DNA from: Flammula alnicola
Taxonomy: Eukaryota > Basidiomycota > Agaricomycetes > Agaricales > Strophariaceae
Length of the DNA stretch: 64,000 bases
Direction: 5' to 3'
NCBI GenBank assembly: GCA_015499995.1
Contig: JADNRV010000049.1
Location: 124,001-188,000 of the forward strand
Shown here: positions 22,990-33,646 of the stretch, piece by piece
How positions within the stretch are numbered: the first letter of the stretch is position 1
How the letters are laid out: every line of letters begins with the position of its first letter
Notes under the pieces: model-generated
What the model was told of the DNA's origin: nothing
Seen by the model: only the letters and a program-made list of their open reading frames with translations
The model's database searches: none
Translations under genes and position numbers: made by a program

Positions 22990-23390
22990 TCCGGAAGCCG
23001 CTTGGGTATTGTGGCTGCAACGTCGAAGGTGGTGGAGGTTGAGGAGGCTATAAATAAAGGAAACGAGGAGATAATGCCGGAGTACCTCGGCATGTCTGAC
23101 TCGAAGGAGGCAAGTGTGAGTGCCCCTTAGTCAATGTAGTAGTGGTGATAATTCTGCTGCTAAGCCCACCGTTTTCGCTGCCTCCAGACTCCAGCAGCAA
23201 TAACACCACCACCACAAGAAAGTACAGCACCAAGCCCAGCAAGAATACAAATAACATGACAGAGGACGGTCGTCCGCGCCCCGAGTCCATTTAATCGCCA
23301 CCACCCTCTCGTCTACGCCCCGTACGGCGTCGTCGAAGTCGGCATCTTCTAAGGGCCGAACTGGCGGCTCATAGCGGACCTGAGCTCATT
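22990..23390 (+). pseudogene. Inverted degenerate relic of the serine-rich gene at 10088-14421
   Basis: The plus strand here matches the minus-strand coding sequence of the serine-rich gene around 12250-12740. In translation, TSKVVEVEEAINKGNEE..MSDSKEASVSAP parallels TKTTVVEVEEVARGDRGRGK..DVSDSKEPASASAS. Further on, DNA such as AGCAGCAATAAC, GCGCCCCGAGTCCA and ACGCCCCG is conserved in order. Stops interrupt it (TAG near 23128, TAA near 23293). It is therefore an old partial duplication in opposite orientation, with no function visible. It ends right before the proteasome promoter. Confidence 0.75.
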
Positions 23391-23424
23391 CGCGGGCGAG
23401 GAGGCAGACGATGCAGACATACCC

Positions 23425-23438
23425 TAGGGTTAGGGTTA
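23425..23438 (+). promoter_or_regulatory. Tandem TTAGGG box (telobox-like) 101 nt upstream of proteasome gene
   Basis: The motif TAGGGTTAGGGTTA has its last base 101 nt before the ATG at 23539, the same distance as the box before the Alba gene. Just downstream is GCGGCAAAC, weakly like the yeast proteasome element GGTGGCAAA. That resemblance is too loose to annotate. Confidence 0.5.
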
Positions 23439-23538
23439 TGCGCGGCAAACTCCGGTTGACGAGACGCGTGTGTCAGCTTGGCTCGACGCGTAACCGTTCA
23501 TCATCTTTCTTTCCTCTGCACACTCATCCATTAACGCA

Positions 23539-24228
23539 ATGGAGACCTCGTTCGCACTTACGGGAAAAGGCTACTTGATTGTGGCCGCAGATACCACAGC
23601 GGCTCGCTCGATCGTCAAAATGAAAGTCGACGAGGATAAAATCAAGACTGTGAGCCCTCATCTTCTCATGGCGTACTCTGGTGAACCAGGTAGGTGGAAG
23701 TTTTCATCCTTCGACTCAGTTTTACCCAAAGATGCACAGGTGACACTGTCCAATTCGCTGAATATGTCGAGCGCAATATCCGCCTATACCAGATTCGCAA
23801 TCTTTATTCCCTGCGGCCATCTGCTGCTGCTTCATGGATTCGTAAAGCCCTCGCTGACTCTCTTCGGTCTCGCAAACCATACTCCGTCAACCTTCTCCTT
23901 GGTGGATACGACACCGCAACAAACGACCCCCACCTTTATTGGATTGACTATCTCGGGACCATGACGGAGGTGCCATTTGCAGCGCACGGTTACGGCTCAT
24001 ACTTTGCCCTGAGTTTATTGGATCGGTGTGTCTCAAGGTCCTCTCTTTCGTTCTCTGGACTGACTCCTCGTCTGTCAAAGTTACCACGATCCGAGCGCCA
24101 GCCTCGAGGAAGGACTGGCGACGCTGAAGCGCTGCCTCGATGAGGTTTCAAAGCGTCTCGTAGTCAGTCCTGGGACATACAAGGTTAAGATCGTAGACAA
24201 GGATGGCGTTCGGGAGATAGAATTGTGA
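23539..24228 (+). CDS. PRE1: 20S proteasome subunit beta type-2 (yeast beta-4)
   Basis: Three exons (23539-23689, 23740-24025, 24081-24228) join in phase to 194 residues, close to the usual 195-200. Diagnostic segments in order are [92 protein letters not shown] and LLDRYHDPS. There is no propeptide and no catalytic N-terminal threonine, as expected for this non-catalytic beta subunit of the 20S core, which acts in the nucleus and cytoplasm. The gene looks fully intact. Its promoter carries a tandem TTAGGG box. Identification is firm. Confidence 0.95.
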
Positions 24229-24719
24229 ATTACTTCATGATGTACATATATGATTGTAATAAATCTCTCTCTTCTTCCTTTCGGAGGCCCGAACTGTGTC
24301 GTTGGTTTGCATCAATAGCTGTGTCCCTTGGATCCATCGCAGGTTCAGAAAACGTCGCAAGTCGCCTAACACTTCGTTGGTTGCTTGTAATTGGCAACGT
24401 TACCGCCAACAACCGTCTACGTACTATTCTTTCAAATAATATTTACTTCATCCTTCCCGTCTCCACGGACTCTGGAATGATAGTTCCAATTGACTCGACC
24501 TATCACATAGAACACTAGATTGATGTGGTGGCCGGCTCCTCAGTGTTGCTAATTTGCATCCAGGCGAGCAGTCTCGCTTTCTCGGATACTAGAAGAAGTG
24601 CGGAAGATATTTCTGGGGCACTATCGGACCTCGCTCCGTGATGGGAAGGCCATAACACTCTCTGCGTCGTCGTCGGCGCAGACGACGAAGCCCGCGGTCT
24701 ACTAAGCTGGAAAGGCATT
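24229..24719. other. Intergenic between proteasome and membrane-protein pseudogene
   Basis: No gene is supported. The region lies between the 3' end of the plus-strand proteasome gene and the decayed 3' part of a minus-strand gene (convergent arrangement). Confidence 0.5.
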
Positions 24720-25630
24720 GCTTGCGTGATTGGCTGTCAGCGAGACTGGGACCAAACTGTTGAAATTAACATTAGAGGGGTAGATGCGAATAGAACGATA
24801 TTGCTGACAACTTGAAGTAGCACATTGCGACGGGTCAGAGGCAACCCTTGCTCGTCTTTTCCGCGAATAAAAAGTAGCAAAAACAAGAGAGCCAACATGA
24901 TGACGCCGTTGAGAATTGCGCCAACAGGAGAGCCGGCTTGACTTGACGACGAAGCGACAGCGGTCTCCGACGTTGTTGAACCACTTGATCTGGGAAGCCA
25001 CAGTGAGTCATTCGACAGAAAATTTGGTGGAAACATAGAATAACTTTGAACATTTCCCGGCTCCATTGTCACTGGGATTGTTGGTGTGTGTTGATACTGG
25101 CAAATGATGTACTGGCGGATGAAACACCAACAGATACAACAGATAAGCTTGCAGGACTTGACGAGCTTGATGAGCTAGAAGAGACAATGGCCCTTGTTGT
25201 GATTTCGAAGTAATCCAAATAGAAAAACGTAGAGACTCCGGTGACAGAGGTTCCGCTGAGGCATGTAACAACCAGTTCATGTTGTCCTGAGGATAGCTCG
25301 CATCTTAAACTGGACGTCGGTTGTTTGGACCCCAACATAAATTGACGGTGCGCCGCGGTCGATACTGTACGACGAGCTCGAAGGTCCTCCACGTTGGGTG
25401 TTCGGAATGGTCCCGAAGACCTTAATTTGAGTACCTGTTTTAACATGAACTAATCAGCAGAAGGTCAAACTTCGAGTAAGAATGTCGCACCTGAAAATTG
25501 TACCTCGCTGTCTGTACAGCGACATTGGTCCAGGTTGTCGGGACTTGTACTCATTAGGACCGCCAATGCTTGCCCATCCAGATGAATAGATAATTCTGGG
25601 GTCGTGGTTGTCGAAGATCCGAGTCGACAT
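24720..25630 (-). pseudogene. Broken single-pass membrane protein, paralog of the gene at 26577
   Basis: From the ATG at 25630, MSTRIFDNHDPRIIYSSGWA and SIGGPNEYKS match the start of an Agaricomycete family with a beta-sandwich ectodomain. The family pattern continues, but in changing frames: TTWTNVAVQTARYNF, then GTQIKVFGTIPN..SSSYSIDRG, then LSSGQHELVVT..FYLDYFEITT, a serine run, and SPVGAILNGVIMLALLFLLL as membrane segment near 24900. At least three frame breaks occur, at about 25549, at the intron near 25445-25490, and near 25300. It is divergent to an intact-looking paralog. Decay is the simplest reading; undetected sequence errors are the alternative. Confidence 0.6.
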
Positions 25631-26576
25631 CGTTCATGGAACCGGGGCGAATGAAAAAAAAAAGAGTGAAATGTTGGGCAGAGAGGGATACTCAAGAGAG
25701 CCCATGATATATGTCAGCGAAGACGAGAAACCCGCCGAGACCATTGTTGATCTTCCAAACAGGGCCTAGTGTCAACTGCAGAGACCAATCGCGATCCCCA
25801 GCGCTAAGGTACTATTAGTATCTCAGGTCGCTACCCCCCTTCAAGTTGCTCGAGCGCCCTCCACCCGACTCGGAAATGTAAAACGTCTGAAAGGTGGTCT
25901 TCAAGAACAAAAGAAGGACATTGAGCGTCGTTGAGATCCATTCGTGCGGCTATTTTTAAATCCTAATGACTGATGGTCTTCTGCCTTGAGCTTGAGGCCT
26001 GAAATAAATTGTGGAGGGCGTTGACGGTTGAGGAACTTGAGAAAGAAATGGTGGTTAATCCGGTATATCTCACCGGACGGAAACAACCCGGCGGCAATCA
26101 CCGACCTCGCGAGGTTACGCGAGGTACACCTCCGACTCGCCTCACCTGGTGTTGCCGCCAAATCGAGTTGAGCCCGGGCTCTCGCCTCGACTCGAAATCA
26201 GGGCAACTGGTGTCACCTCTCGACAACATTACGCGCGCTTCTCTGTTGCGTCTCTGTATAGCTCTGTCTGTTCTTCTGAAGCCGAATTCGGATATCCTTG
26301 TCATCTAGACGCGACAACATCATGCGAGGTACAACTCGACCCGACATTTCGAGTTGATTCGAGGTGACCACCCCGCCTCGCCTCGCCTCGACTTGGCGGC
26401 AATACTAGCCTCACCTCACTACGGGGGCAACACTACACCCTCTCCACGCAACGCGTGGCCATCAACAATGTTGAGCACTTCGATGAACGCCCATCCTCAT
26501 CTACTTCAACCAGACCAGCAGTCTGCTAGTTGTCTCGCTCATCTGCAGACATCTCTTCATTGCCACTTGGACGGAA
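25631..26576. promoter_or_regulatory. Shared upstream region of the divergent membrane-protein pair
   Basis: About 950 bp separate the two divergent start codons. The right half contains a GC-rich fold-back repeat, listed separately. No additional gene is visible. Confidence 0.5.
26090..26440. repeat. GC-rich fold-back repeat of CCTCG/CGAGG units
   Basis: Imperfect arms face each other: GTTGCCGCCAAATCGAG at 26151-26167 against TCGACTTGGCGGCAAT at 26388-26403. Inside them TCGACTCGAAAT..GTGTCACCTC pairs with the complement of GAGGTACAACTC..ATTTCGAGTTGA. Smaller palindromes (CCTCGCGAGG, GAGGTGACCACC) add to the folding potential, and CCTCG repeats in tandem near 26375-26390. This resembles a fold-back MITE, but termini and target duplication are unclear. 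Confidence 0.5.
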
Positions 26577-27629
26577 ATGGGTGATCTGCAGCCAATTGAC
26601 GACCGCGATCCGCTTATTTCATATTCTGGCACTTGGGAGGACGGTGGGGTCGATAACGAATACAATAAAACCACGACATGGACGAACTGGTCAGGTTCCA
26701 CTGCAAAGATAACGTTTTCTGGTAGGCAACTTGTTTGTCGTCCTGCGTGATCTCCGTCTAATCTTTGTCTCAAGGAACAAGCATCAGCGTCTGGGGTACA
26801 ATTGCCGTTGCTGACCTTGGAGTAGCCCCTCATTCGTCGTACAGTGTGGATGATGGACCCGCAATGCTCTATGAGGCAAACCAATCTTCTACTGCACAAT
26901 ATCGACAACAATTTTTTCAGTCTGGGAACTTATCGCCTACCAACCACACTCTACTTCTCACCACTTTGGTCGAGGGCGCTTATTTCTATCTAGATTATGC
27001 CTTGATCACTCCTGCCGACACCTCAGCGGCATTAAATGGTTCTTCGTCTTCGTCTTCGTTATTGCCATCTTCCTCACCCTCCATTACGACGACAACCCGC
27101 CCCGCGACATCAACCACGCCTCTGCAATCACAGCCAGTATCGAGTTCTTCCGAAGCTGGGATACCTGTGGGAGCAATTGTAGGAGGTTCTCTGGGAGGTC
27201 TCGCTTTAATCATGTTCACGATTATCGCCTTCCTTCTGCTTAAAAGAAAGAAGAATGGACTGGCGCAAAGCGCAAACTCGGGGGAGGAAAATACCACAAG
27301 TCGTAAGTTATGCCATTCTCAATTACAAAGCCAAATTTTCGCTAACAAACTGCTCCCGCACAGTACGGTCTCGACGTACTGCCTCTTTGACACCTTTCGT
27401 ATCCCGACCCTATCCTAGATATGAGCACCGAGATTACTTGTCACCTTCAGCATCTTTGCAGCAGATGGATGTTTTCGGCTCATATCCAGCCCCTTCACAA
27501 GACAGTCTTTCTGCATCTAAGGTCGCAGCTCTCCGAGTCTCCCATATTCGTCGCTCTCCTTCAGCTCCGAACGCGAGCAACTCTCATTACCACCCCCACG
27601 AGGCTCCTCCTCCCCGTTACTCAGGATGA
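26577..27629 (+). CDS. Single-pass membrane protein with beta-sandwich ectodomain
   Basis: Three exons (26577-26721, 26775-27302, 27364-27629) give 312 residues. The N-terminal 150 residues show the pattern of an Agaricomycete surface family: DRDPLISYSGTWEDGG, TTWTNWSGSTAKITFSGTS, VWGTIAVAD, then SSYSVDDG..LLLTTLVEGAYFYLDY. A Ser/Thr-rich stalk follows, then GIPVGAIVGGSLGGLALIMF continuing into a hydrophobic helix ending at LLKRKKN, then a cytosolic tail rich in Ser, Pro and Tyr. There is no cleavable signal; the single helix would act as anchor with the N-terminus outside. Carbohydrate binding is often suggested for such folds but is not shown here. The gene is intact, unlike its divergent paralog. 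Confidence 0.75.
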
Positions 27630-28320
27630 CCGAAAGACAGTGCTTGATTCTCGGATGTCATTTCAACTCGATTTTCTTCTCATGATGGAGCACAGTGCTA
27701 TTGATAAGACGGTCAACTTAATCTTCCCTTTCGTCGAATTTCTGTTATGGACCTTTCCCGCTCGACACTTATTCTTATGAAACTGGGGCGTGAGTCAACC
27801 ATTGGACACGTCGGGATTCTAGGACCTTAGTTCAATAACTAGTTACTATATGTCTAGGTAATATACCGCAAGCAAATACCACCCACCTTCTGCCCGAGCA
27901 CATATTTACTATTTACCCAGTATTAGTATTATCGCCATTCACCGACTTCGAGTGAACAACGTGCTCATTTTCTTTAAGGTCCGACCATACGATCGTGTGT
28001 AATTTCCTGGTTTTGAAGTAATTGTAAACTAGCCCTCTGAGAAAAAAATATGTGCGACAGTGGAGTCCGAACACGGCGGCAATCCAGTTCGTTTTCTTTC
28101 AATTAAATTCAGCATCCTGTGATCGTAGGTCAGAGAAAGATGGTGATGAAGATGACTCATAGTCTACGGGCGGTCTGCGGGCGTAGAATACAGTCGGAAG
28201 CGGCAAATGAACAGCGCTGAAAGAGGGACAGAAGAGGTGAAGCTTCATCACTGTTCATTTGACGCATAAGACCGATATCAAGTTATACTTCTATTCGTTT
28301 CTGTAGGCGAAATCGAACAA
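27630..28320. other. Convergent intergenic region
   Basis: Lies between the 3' ends of the plus-strand membrane-protein gene and the minus-strand ETF-QO gene. Nothing coding is visible. Confidence 0.5.
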
Positions 28321-30773
28321 CTATGTAACGGCTGAAAAGAAGTGACAATCAGAGCAGACACAAAAGACATCGCGAGTGAACACTCACTATACTTCGGTCC
28401 TCCACCACCCTCTGGCACTGTCCACGTAATATCCTGCGTCGGCACCTTGACATCGCACAGCTTGCAATGGATGCAATTCTACAATATCCATCAGCATTTC
28501 ATTCAGCCTCTCTAAGAGCCCAGGAAAGCATACCTGAGAGTTGATAACCAACTTGTGTCCACCCCAGCCTTCCGTCTCCGTACTACCCTCTTCCTCGGGC
28601 ACATACTCATAAACGCCCGCAGGACACGCCCGTCCAAGCAAGCCGGCGTACTCGCCGACATTGACCTGAACATGGCGTTTGCGTCGCTCCCTCTCCTCTT
28701 CTACCTGCTTCTCCCTTGCATCATCTGAGACATCTTCCTCAACCTCGACCTCGCTGCGCACAGCTCCAACACCCGCTCCAACGGCTGGGTTGCCCTTCTT
28801 CCCTTCCAGCTCATCCATATACTTCTTGGTCTTCACAACGCGCAAGTGCACGGGCTGATCCTCGGCGTGGTTCGTGCCCGTGAGGGCTACACTCGTCAAT
28901 AGATCCGTAGAGAGAGGAGCCTCGAAGGGAGGGTACTCGATTGGCTTGTGCTTGCTTGCTGGTTCCGTGTGAGCAGAGTCGAGCGAGGAGGTGTTGTCCT
29001 GCAGGCAATCATCAGCAAGACAGTTCAGTCGAGGATGTGAGGAGAACGGCTTCGATATAAAAGAATTCGATGAAATGGCATAACCACAACGACGAGAAAT
29101 ACCCCAAACTCAGAGAAAAGGGGAAATATACCCAGCCATGGGTAACGAAATATATTGGGAATAAAGAAGCACTTACCGCATTTTTTGCCTGGCCAACTGG
29201 CAAGTGGTGCTTAAAAGTCCATGGAACACGGCCTTTCAAGAAGAGGGAGTCGAGTCCAGAATAGATGATACCGCCCCAGATTCCAAGACGAGTCCCGAAC
29301 GAAGGGCGAAGATTGCGCACTTCATGTAGGTCCGCATGAACCCACGAATCGTGGAGAGCGCGGTCGTAAGCTGACATGTCGGCTGCGGTGGAGGTGGTAG
29401 AGGCAGTATCGGCTTCGGATGCAGTTTCTGCTTCACTGGGGTAGACCACGTTCCATGCAGCTTCCGCGGCGAGCATTCCGCTCTTCATGGCATTGTGGGT
29501 GCCCTTGATTTTGGCGACGTTGACGAAACCCGCTGAGCAGCCGATTAGGGCCCCTCCAGGGAAGTTGAGCTTGGGGACGGATTGGAGGCCTCCTTCGGTC
29601 AGAACGCGAGCACCGTAAGAGAGGCGCTCGGCGTTTGGAGAAGAGAGGAGAGCACGGAAGTAGGGATGATGTTTCATTTGCTGTTGAAAACTGCATAAAT
29701 TCCTCAAGTCCATTCGGCGAAGATATGATCAGCGCACCTGGAACTCGCGATAAGGACTCAGCCAGGGATTTTTGTAGTCCAGTCCAATAACAAGACCCAG
29801 ACTGACGAGACCGCCATCCATATGATACAACCATCCACCGCCATAAGTGTTGGTATTCAACGGCCAACCCATCGTGTGCACAACATCTCCAGGTCGATGC
29901 TTCTCCGGATCGACGCGCCAAACCTCCTTCACGCCAATTGCATAGGTCTGAGGTTGTGCCTCCTTCCTCAAGTCGTACAAGCTGATAGCCTGCTTGGACA
30001 ACGAACCGTGCGCGCCCTCAGCAAGCAAAGTAACCTTGGCCCGGAAGGCCATCCCAGGCTCAAACGACGACTTCATGCGATAGTTCTTCGTCAAGCCAAC
30101 CTCGTTCGTCACAACTCCCTGCACGCTGCGCACTTTGTTTCCCCACGGATCGAGCGCGTCTGGCTCGTCGCTCAGCAGCAGTTGGGCTCCGGCGAAGCCG
30201 GGGTAGATCTCAACACCAAACTCGTTCTCAGCGACGTTGGCCAGCCAGCGTGTGAATTGGGAGAGCGATACAACGTAGTTTCCCTTGTTGCTCATTTGTG
30301 GGGGGTGCGGGATGGGCAAGGCATGCTTGGATGTGAGGAAGAGCATGCGGGAGGATGTCGCGGGTTGGGTCAGGGGGTGGTCGGGCATGGACGACCAGTC
30401 AGGGAGAAGCTCGTTCAGTGCTCGTGGTTCCACCACAGCGCCAGAAACGATGTGCGAGCCTGTGGTGGTAATGTATCTGTTAAAGCTATTCCTCGGGTGC
30501 GCGACAGTAGAAAACCATACCGGCTTCAGAACCTTTCTCCAAGACCACGACTCGGATCTCATTTCCTTTCTCTCGTTCGAGCTGCTTGAGGCGGATAGCA
30601 GCGCTCAAGCCAGCAGGTCCACCACCTACAATGCATACATCCACCTCGTCTTCAGGACGTTCTATGGCAGCCGGGTTAAAGGCTTCATTCTTCCGCAAGG
30701 CTGTTGTTCTGAAGGAGCGAGCAACTGCGGAGGAGGATATTCGTAGTTGTAGTGGTTTCTTGCACCGAAGCAT
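28321..30773 (-). CDS. ETFDH: Electron transfer flavoprotein-ubiquinone oxidoreductase, mitochondrial
   Basis: Exons 30773-30521, 30459-29738, 29680-29177, 28998-28534 and from 28478 join in phase to about 680 residues (yeast homolog CIR2). It carries electrons from reduced ETF (fatty acid and amino acid oxidation) to ubiquinone in the inner membrane. Visible: a basic, Ser-rich mitochondrial presequence; the FAD-binding [76 protein letters not shown]; and the 4Fe-4S ligands in [11 protein letters not shown] and [11 protein letters not shown]. Low-complexity inserts ([16 protein letters not shown] and a Glu/Arg-rich block near residue 580) make it longer than usual. After GGGGPKY the end is either a short final exon behind a GTGAGT intron or read-through; the stop is taken near 28321. 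Confidence 0.95.
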
Positions 30774-32186
30774 CGTCGCTCTTGCGGAGAGAGATGCGGA
30801 GGAAAAGAAAGAAAGAAGGAAAACGGGATATGTCTTCAGTTATTTCCGTCCAATCCTTTGGAGGCGATTGGCTGGAAGCGGCACGTGATTACCTCTGGCT
30901 CTTGGATATTCCGCTTCCCCAGGTCCCTCTTCATCTTGAACCCCACTTTGCACCCGGTGATCCTCGTCTGTCATACTCCGTGCATAAGATTTATCGTGTG
31001 CAGTTGTTAGTGGTGGTTCGACCTGACACTTTATTCACTTTTTGGCGCTTTCTATGTATTTGATCTCAACAGTTTTTGCCACATTTGCTAAATTACACAC
31101 GGGCTAAGTAGAACAAGTTAATTAACCATGAAGCGACAAAAAAAAATGAAGGCGACAAGACGACTGTCACCACTGCTCTCCACCTCTTTCAAAGGGGATA
31201 GTTGTCAAAAAGCGGGGTACCGCACATTTCTTGGCGAGGTGTATCCAGAGAGAGCGGCATCTAGAATGGAGTGATGTGAACCTCAGTTATCGATGTCGCG
31301 ATAAAAAGAACGAAACTCAGCATCCAGACTGTATATAGCCCCAGTATACTCTGATCCAAGAATTATATATAGTGAGAATTCGAGGTCTTTCTTCGGGCAC
31401 GCCGTGAATATTTGAGATAGCAAGTCTTACGATGAGTCTTGATGAATTTCGATGGTAATAAAGCCTCAAAACGTTACCAAGATTTAGGATATCTCTCATG
31501 AGAAAATCGCTCCTTTGAAACGTATGAGTTTATAAGGACTAGAGGTTGCTGCTTCCCCATCGAAGGCCGACTTTGCATTTCTCAAGGCCCACACATGCGC
31601 CCTCAAGAAACGCCAGGTGAAAGAAAGACCAGGGCGGCCTGTGAAATAATCTTCATCGGCTCTGACAAGCAATTTAACGTCGCCTAAAAGATTCGAGACA
31701 TGACACGACACGAGTGACCGCAACAGTCTTAGAAGGCGGATAGAAAGCGAGGTCCAGAAACGCATAAGTTTCAGCAAGCAAAAAGGGGCTCGGTAGGGAC
31801 CAGTAGGCAGTAACAGCCCAATGTATAGTCAATTTCATGCAGGTGCACCAGATTTTGCCACGCAGCGAGTCAGTTATTGGCATCCAGCTGGAAGATGGAA
31901 TGTTTTCGAACACAGTGGTCTGGGAGAAGGTGCTGAAACTTCGGGGCCGAGTATTGCTTGTTATTTGGTGTTGATGCAGGGACAAATAATGCCCCTGAGA
32001 ACGAACCTCGAGCTCGTGAGGTGACGCCAAGTTTTTACCAGTAAAACATTTTCCCCCTTTTTCTTGCCCCTTCCCTCAGCTCAACACCACCGTTTTTCTC
32101 ATCTAGTACAAACGACGACGATAACGAAGAGATTACGACCGCCCCGACGACGACTAGTCTGACGAATCAAAAAAAAAATACAAACA
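30774..32186. promoter_or_regulatory. Divergent intergenic region, ETFDH / DGK1
   Basis: About 1.4 kb between two divergent start codons. No third gene is supported. The last 130 bp before the DGK1 start are CT-rich and then A-rich, typical of a fungal leader. Confidence 0.5.
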
Positions 32187-33646
32187 ATGACCTCTGTAGA
32201 GCGTGACACTGCCACCAACGCACACGACCCAGCTCATCAACCCCGCCGGCGCCGTTCAGCCCGTTCCCCTTCCCTGACGAGGTCGTCTCCTAGTACACGG
32301 GCGTCTCCCATTGCCCCAAGTAAGCGCTCTCCCTCACCTATCGTCTCCTTCCACCCTGCCCCGCTCTCGGCCGAAAATCCAAAGGGCGTGAAGAATATCA
32401 CGCGCAAAGTCATCAAGCGTTTGGAGGGTCTCGGGCACCTTGATATGGTCAATTTCGAGGTCTCCTTGCCCGAGGAGGACGAGCAGGTAGAGAGCCAGGG
32501 TGAGGAGGTGGAGGTAGAGAAGGTCCTGTACGCACTTGGGAAGGAGGCTCTGAAGACCGCACACGCGGCCAAGACAGAGTCGGAGACGACGAACGGCCAC
32601 GCAAACGGTCATATCCAGAAAGCAGCCAAGCCGAAAGCTGACTTAGAGATTCCTCGAAAGATGCTACATAGCTCGATAGGTATGTTGCTCTTTCTTTGTC
32701 TATCATTCCGCGTGTCGCTTATTTCCCTCTCCAGGCTTCCTCACATTATACCTCTACGTCTCCGAGGGCGACGTGCGAACTGTCATACTCGTACTCTGGA
32801 TGGCGCTTGCCGTCATCGTGCCTGCTGACCTCCTTCGTTTCAACTCGAGACGGTTCGCGCGGACGTACGAGAGCCTCCTCGGGTTTCTCATGCGCGAAAG
32901 CGAAAAGGTGCGTAAAGGTCCCTTCCCCGTGCTTGTCGTGCTTCTCGGTGGCATGTTACTGATTTGGCGGACAGGACTCTATCAACGGAGTAGTGTGGTA
33001 TATTCTCGGCGTCAACTTTGTCTTGTCATTATATCCCCAAGACGTGGCTACAGTGGCCATTCTAATGTATGTTCTCTGCATCATTCACCCTCTTTTCCTC
33101 ATTGCTAATCTTTTTATTTTTCTTAAGCCTGTCTTGGGCAGATACTGCAGCTTCCACCATCGGTCGACTGTACGGCTCGTCTACTGGGAAGCTGCCAGCT
33201 CGACTCCCTATTATCGGTCTCCCGCTCGCACCCCGCAAGTCTCTAGCCGGATTTGCAGCGGCAACAGTAACCGGAGTCGCTATCGCTTTTGGTTTCTGGG
33301 GCTACATTGCCGCTATTCGCGCAGGCGGAAGGGATATCACTTGGGCTTGGCAAGGCGGTGTGAGGAGCATAGCTCCCACAGGAGAAGCCACCAGCTTGGG
33401 CGGCGGAGGTGTATTGGGGCTCTTGGCTATATCAATTGTTGCGGGTATTGTTAGCGGCGTCGCTGAGGCGTTAGGTACGTTCTTGGTATTTTTGGTATTC
33501 TTTCTGCGCTAATTTTGGATTGTTTGCACCTTTTAGACCTAGGTAATTTGGATGATAACCTGACGTTGCCTATTATCTCGGGCGGGTGCATACTCGGGTT
33601 CCTTAGGCTTCTCGGGATGGCTGCGTCGTGGTTCAGTTCGTCATGA
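32187..33646 (+). CDS. DGK1: CTP-dependent diacylglycerol kinase (Dgk1 family)
   Basis: Five exons (32187-32679, 32735-32907, 32975-33066, 33128-33474, 33537-33646) give 404 residues. The first 160 residues are a disordered Arg/Ser/Pro-rich cytosolic region. PRKMLHSSIGF then opens a polytopic membrane domain of the CTP-transferase/dolichol-kinase type: TVILVLWMALAVIVPADLLR, VVWYILGVNFVLSLYPQDV, LSWADTAASTIGRLYG, a glycine-rich segment, and LDDNLTLPIISGG near the end. The combination of SWADTAAS and DDN..P points to Dgk1, which makes phosphatidate from diacylglycerol with CTP at the ER or nuclear envelope. Confusion with SEC59-type dolichol kinase is possible but less likely given the short C-terminal part. 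Confidence 0.85.

Noticed and set aside
23436..23450. Proteasome-associated control element (GGTGGCAAA) before the proteasome gene
   Set aside because: Only GGCAAA of the core is present (GCGGCAAAC), a match expected by chance.
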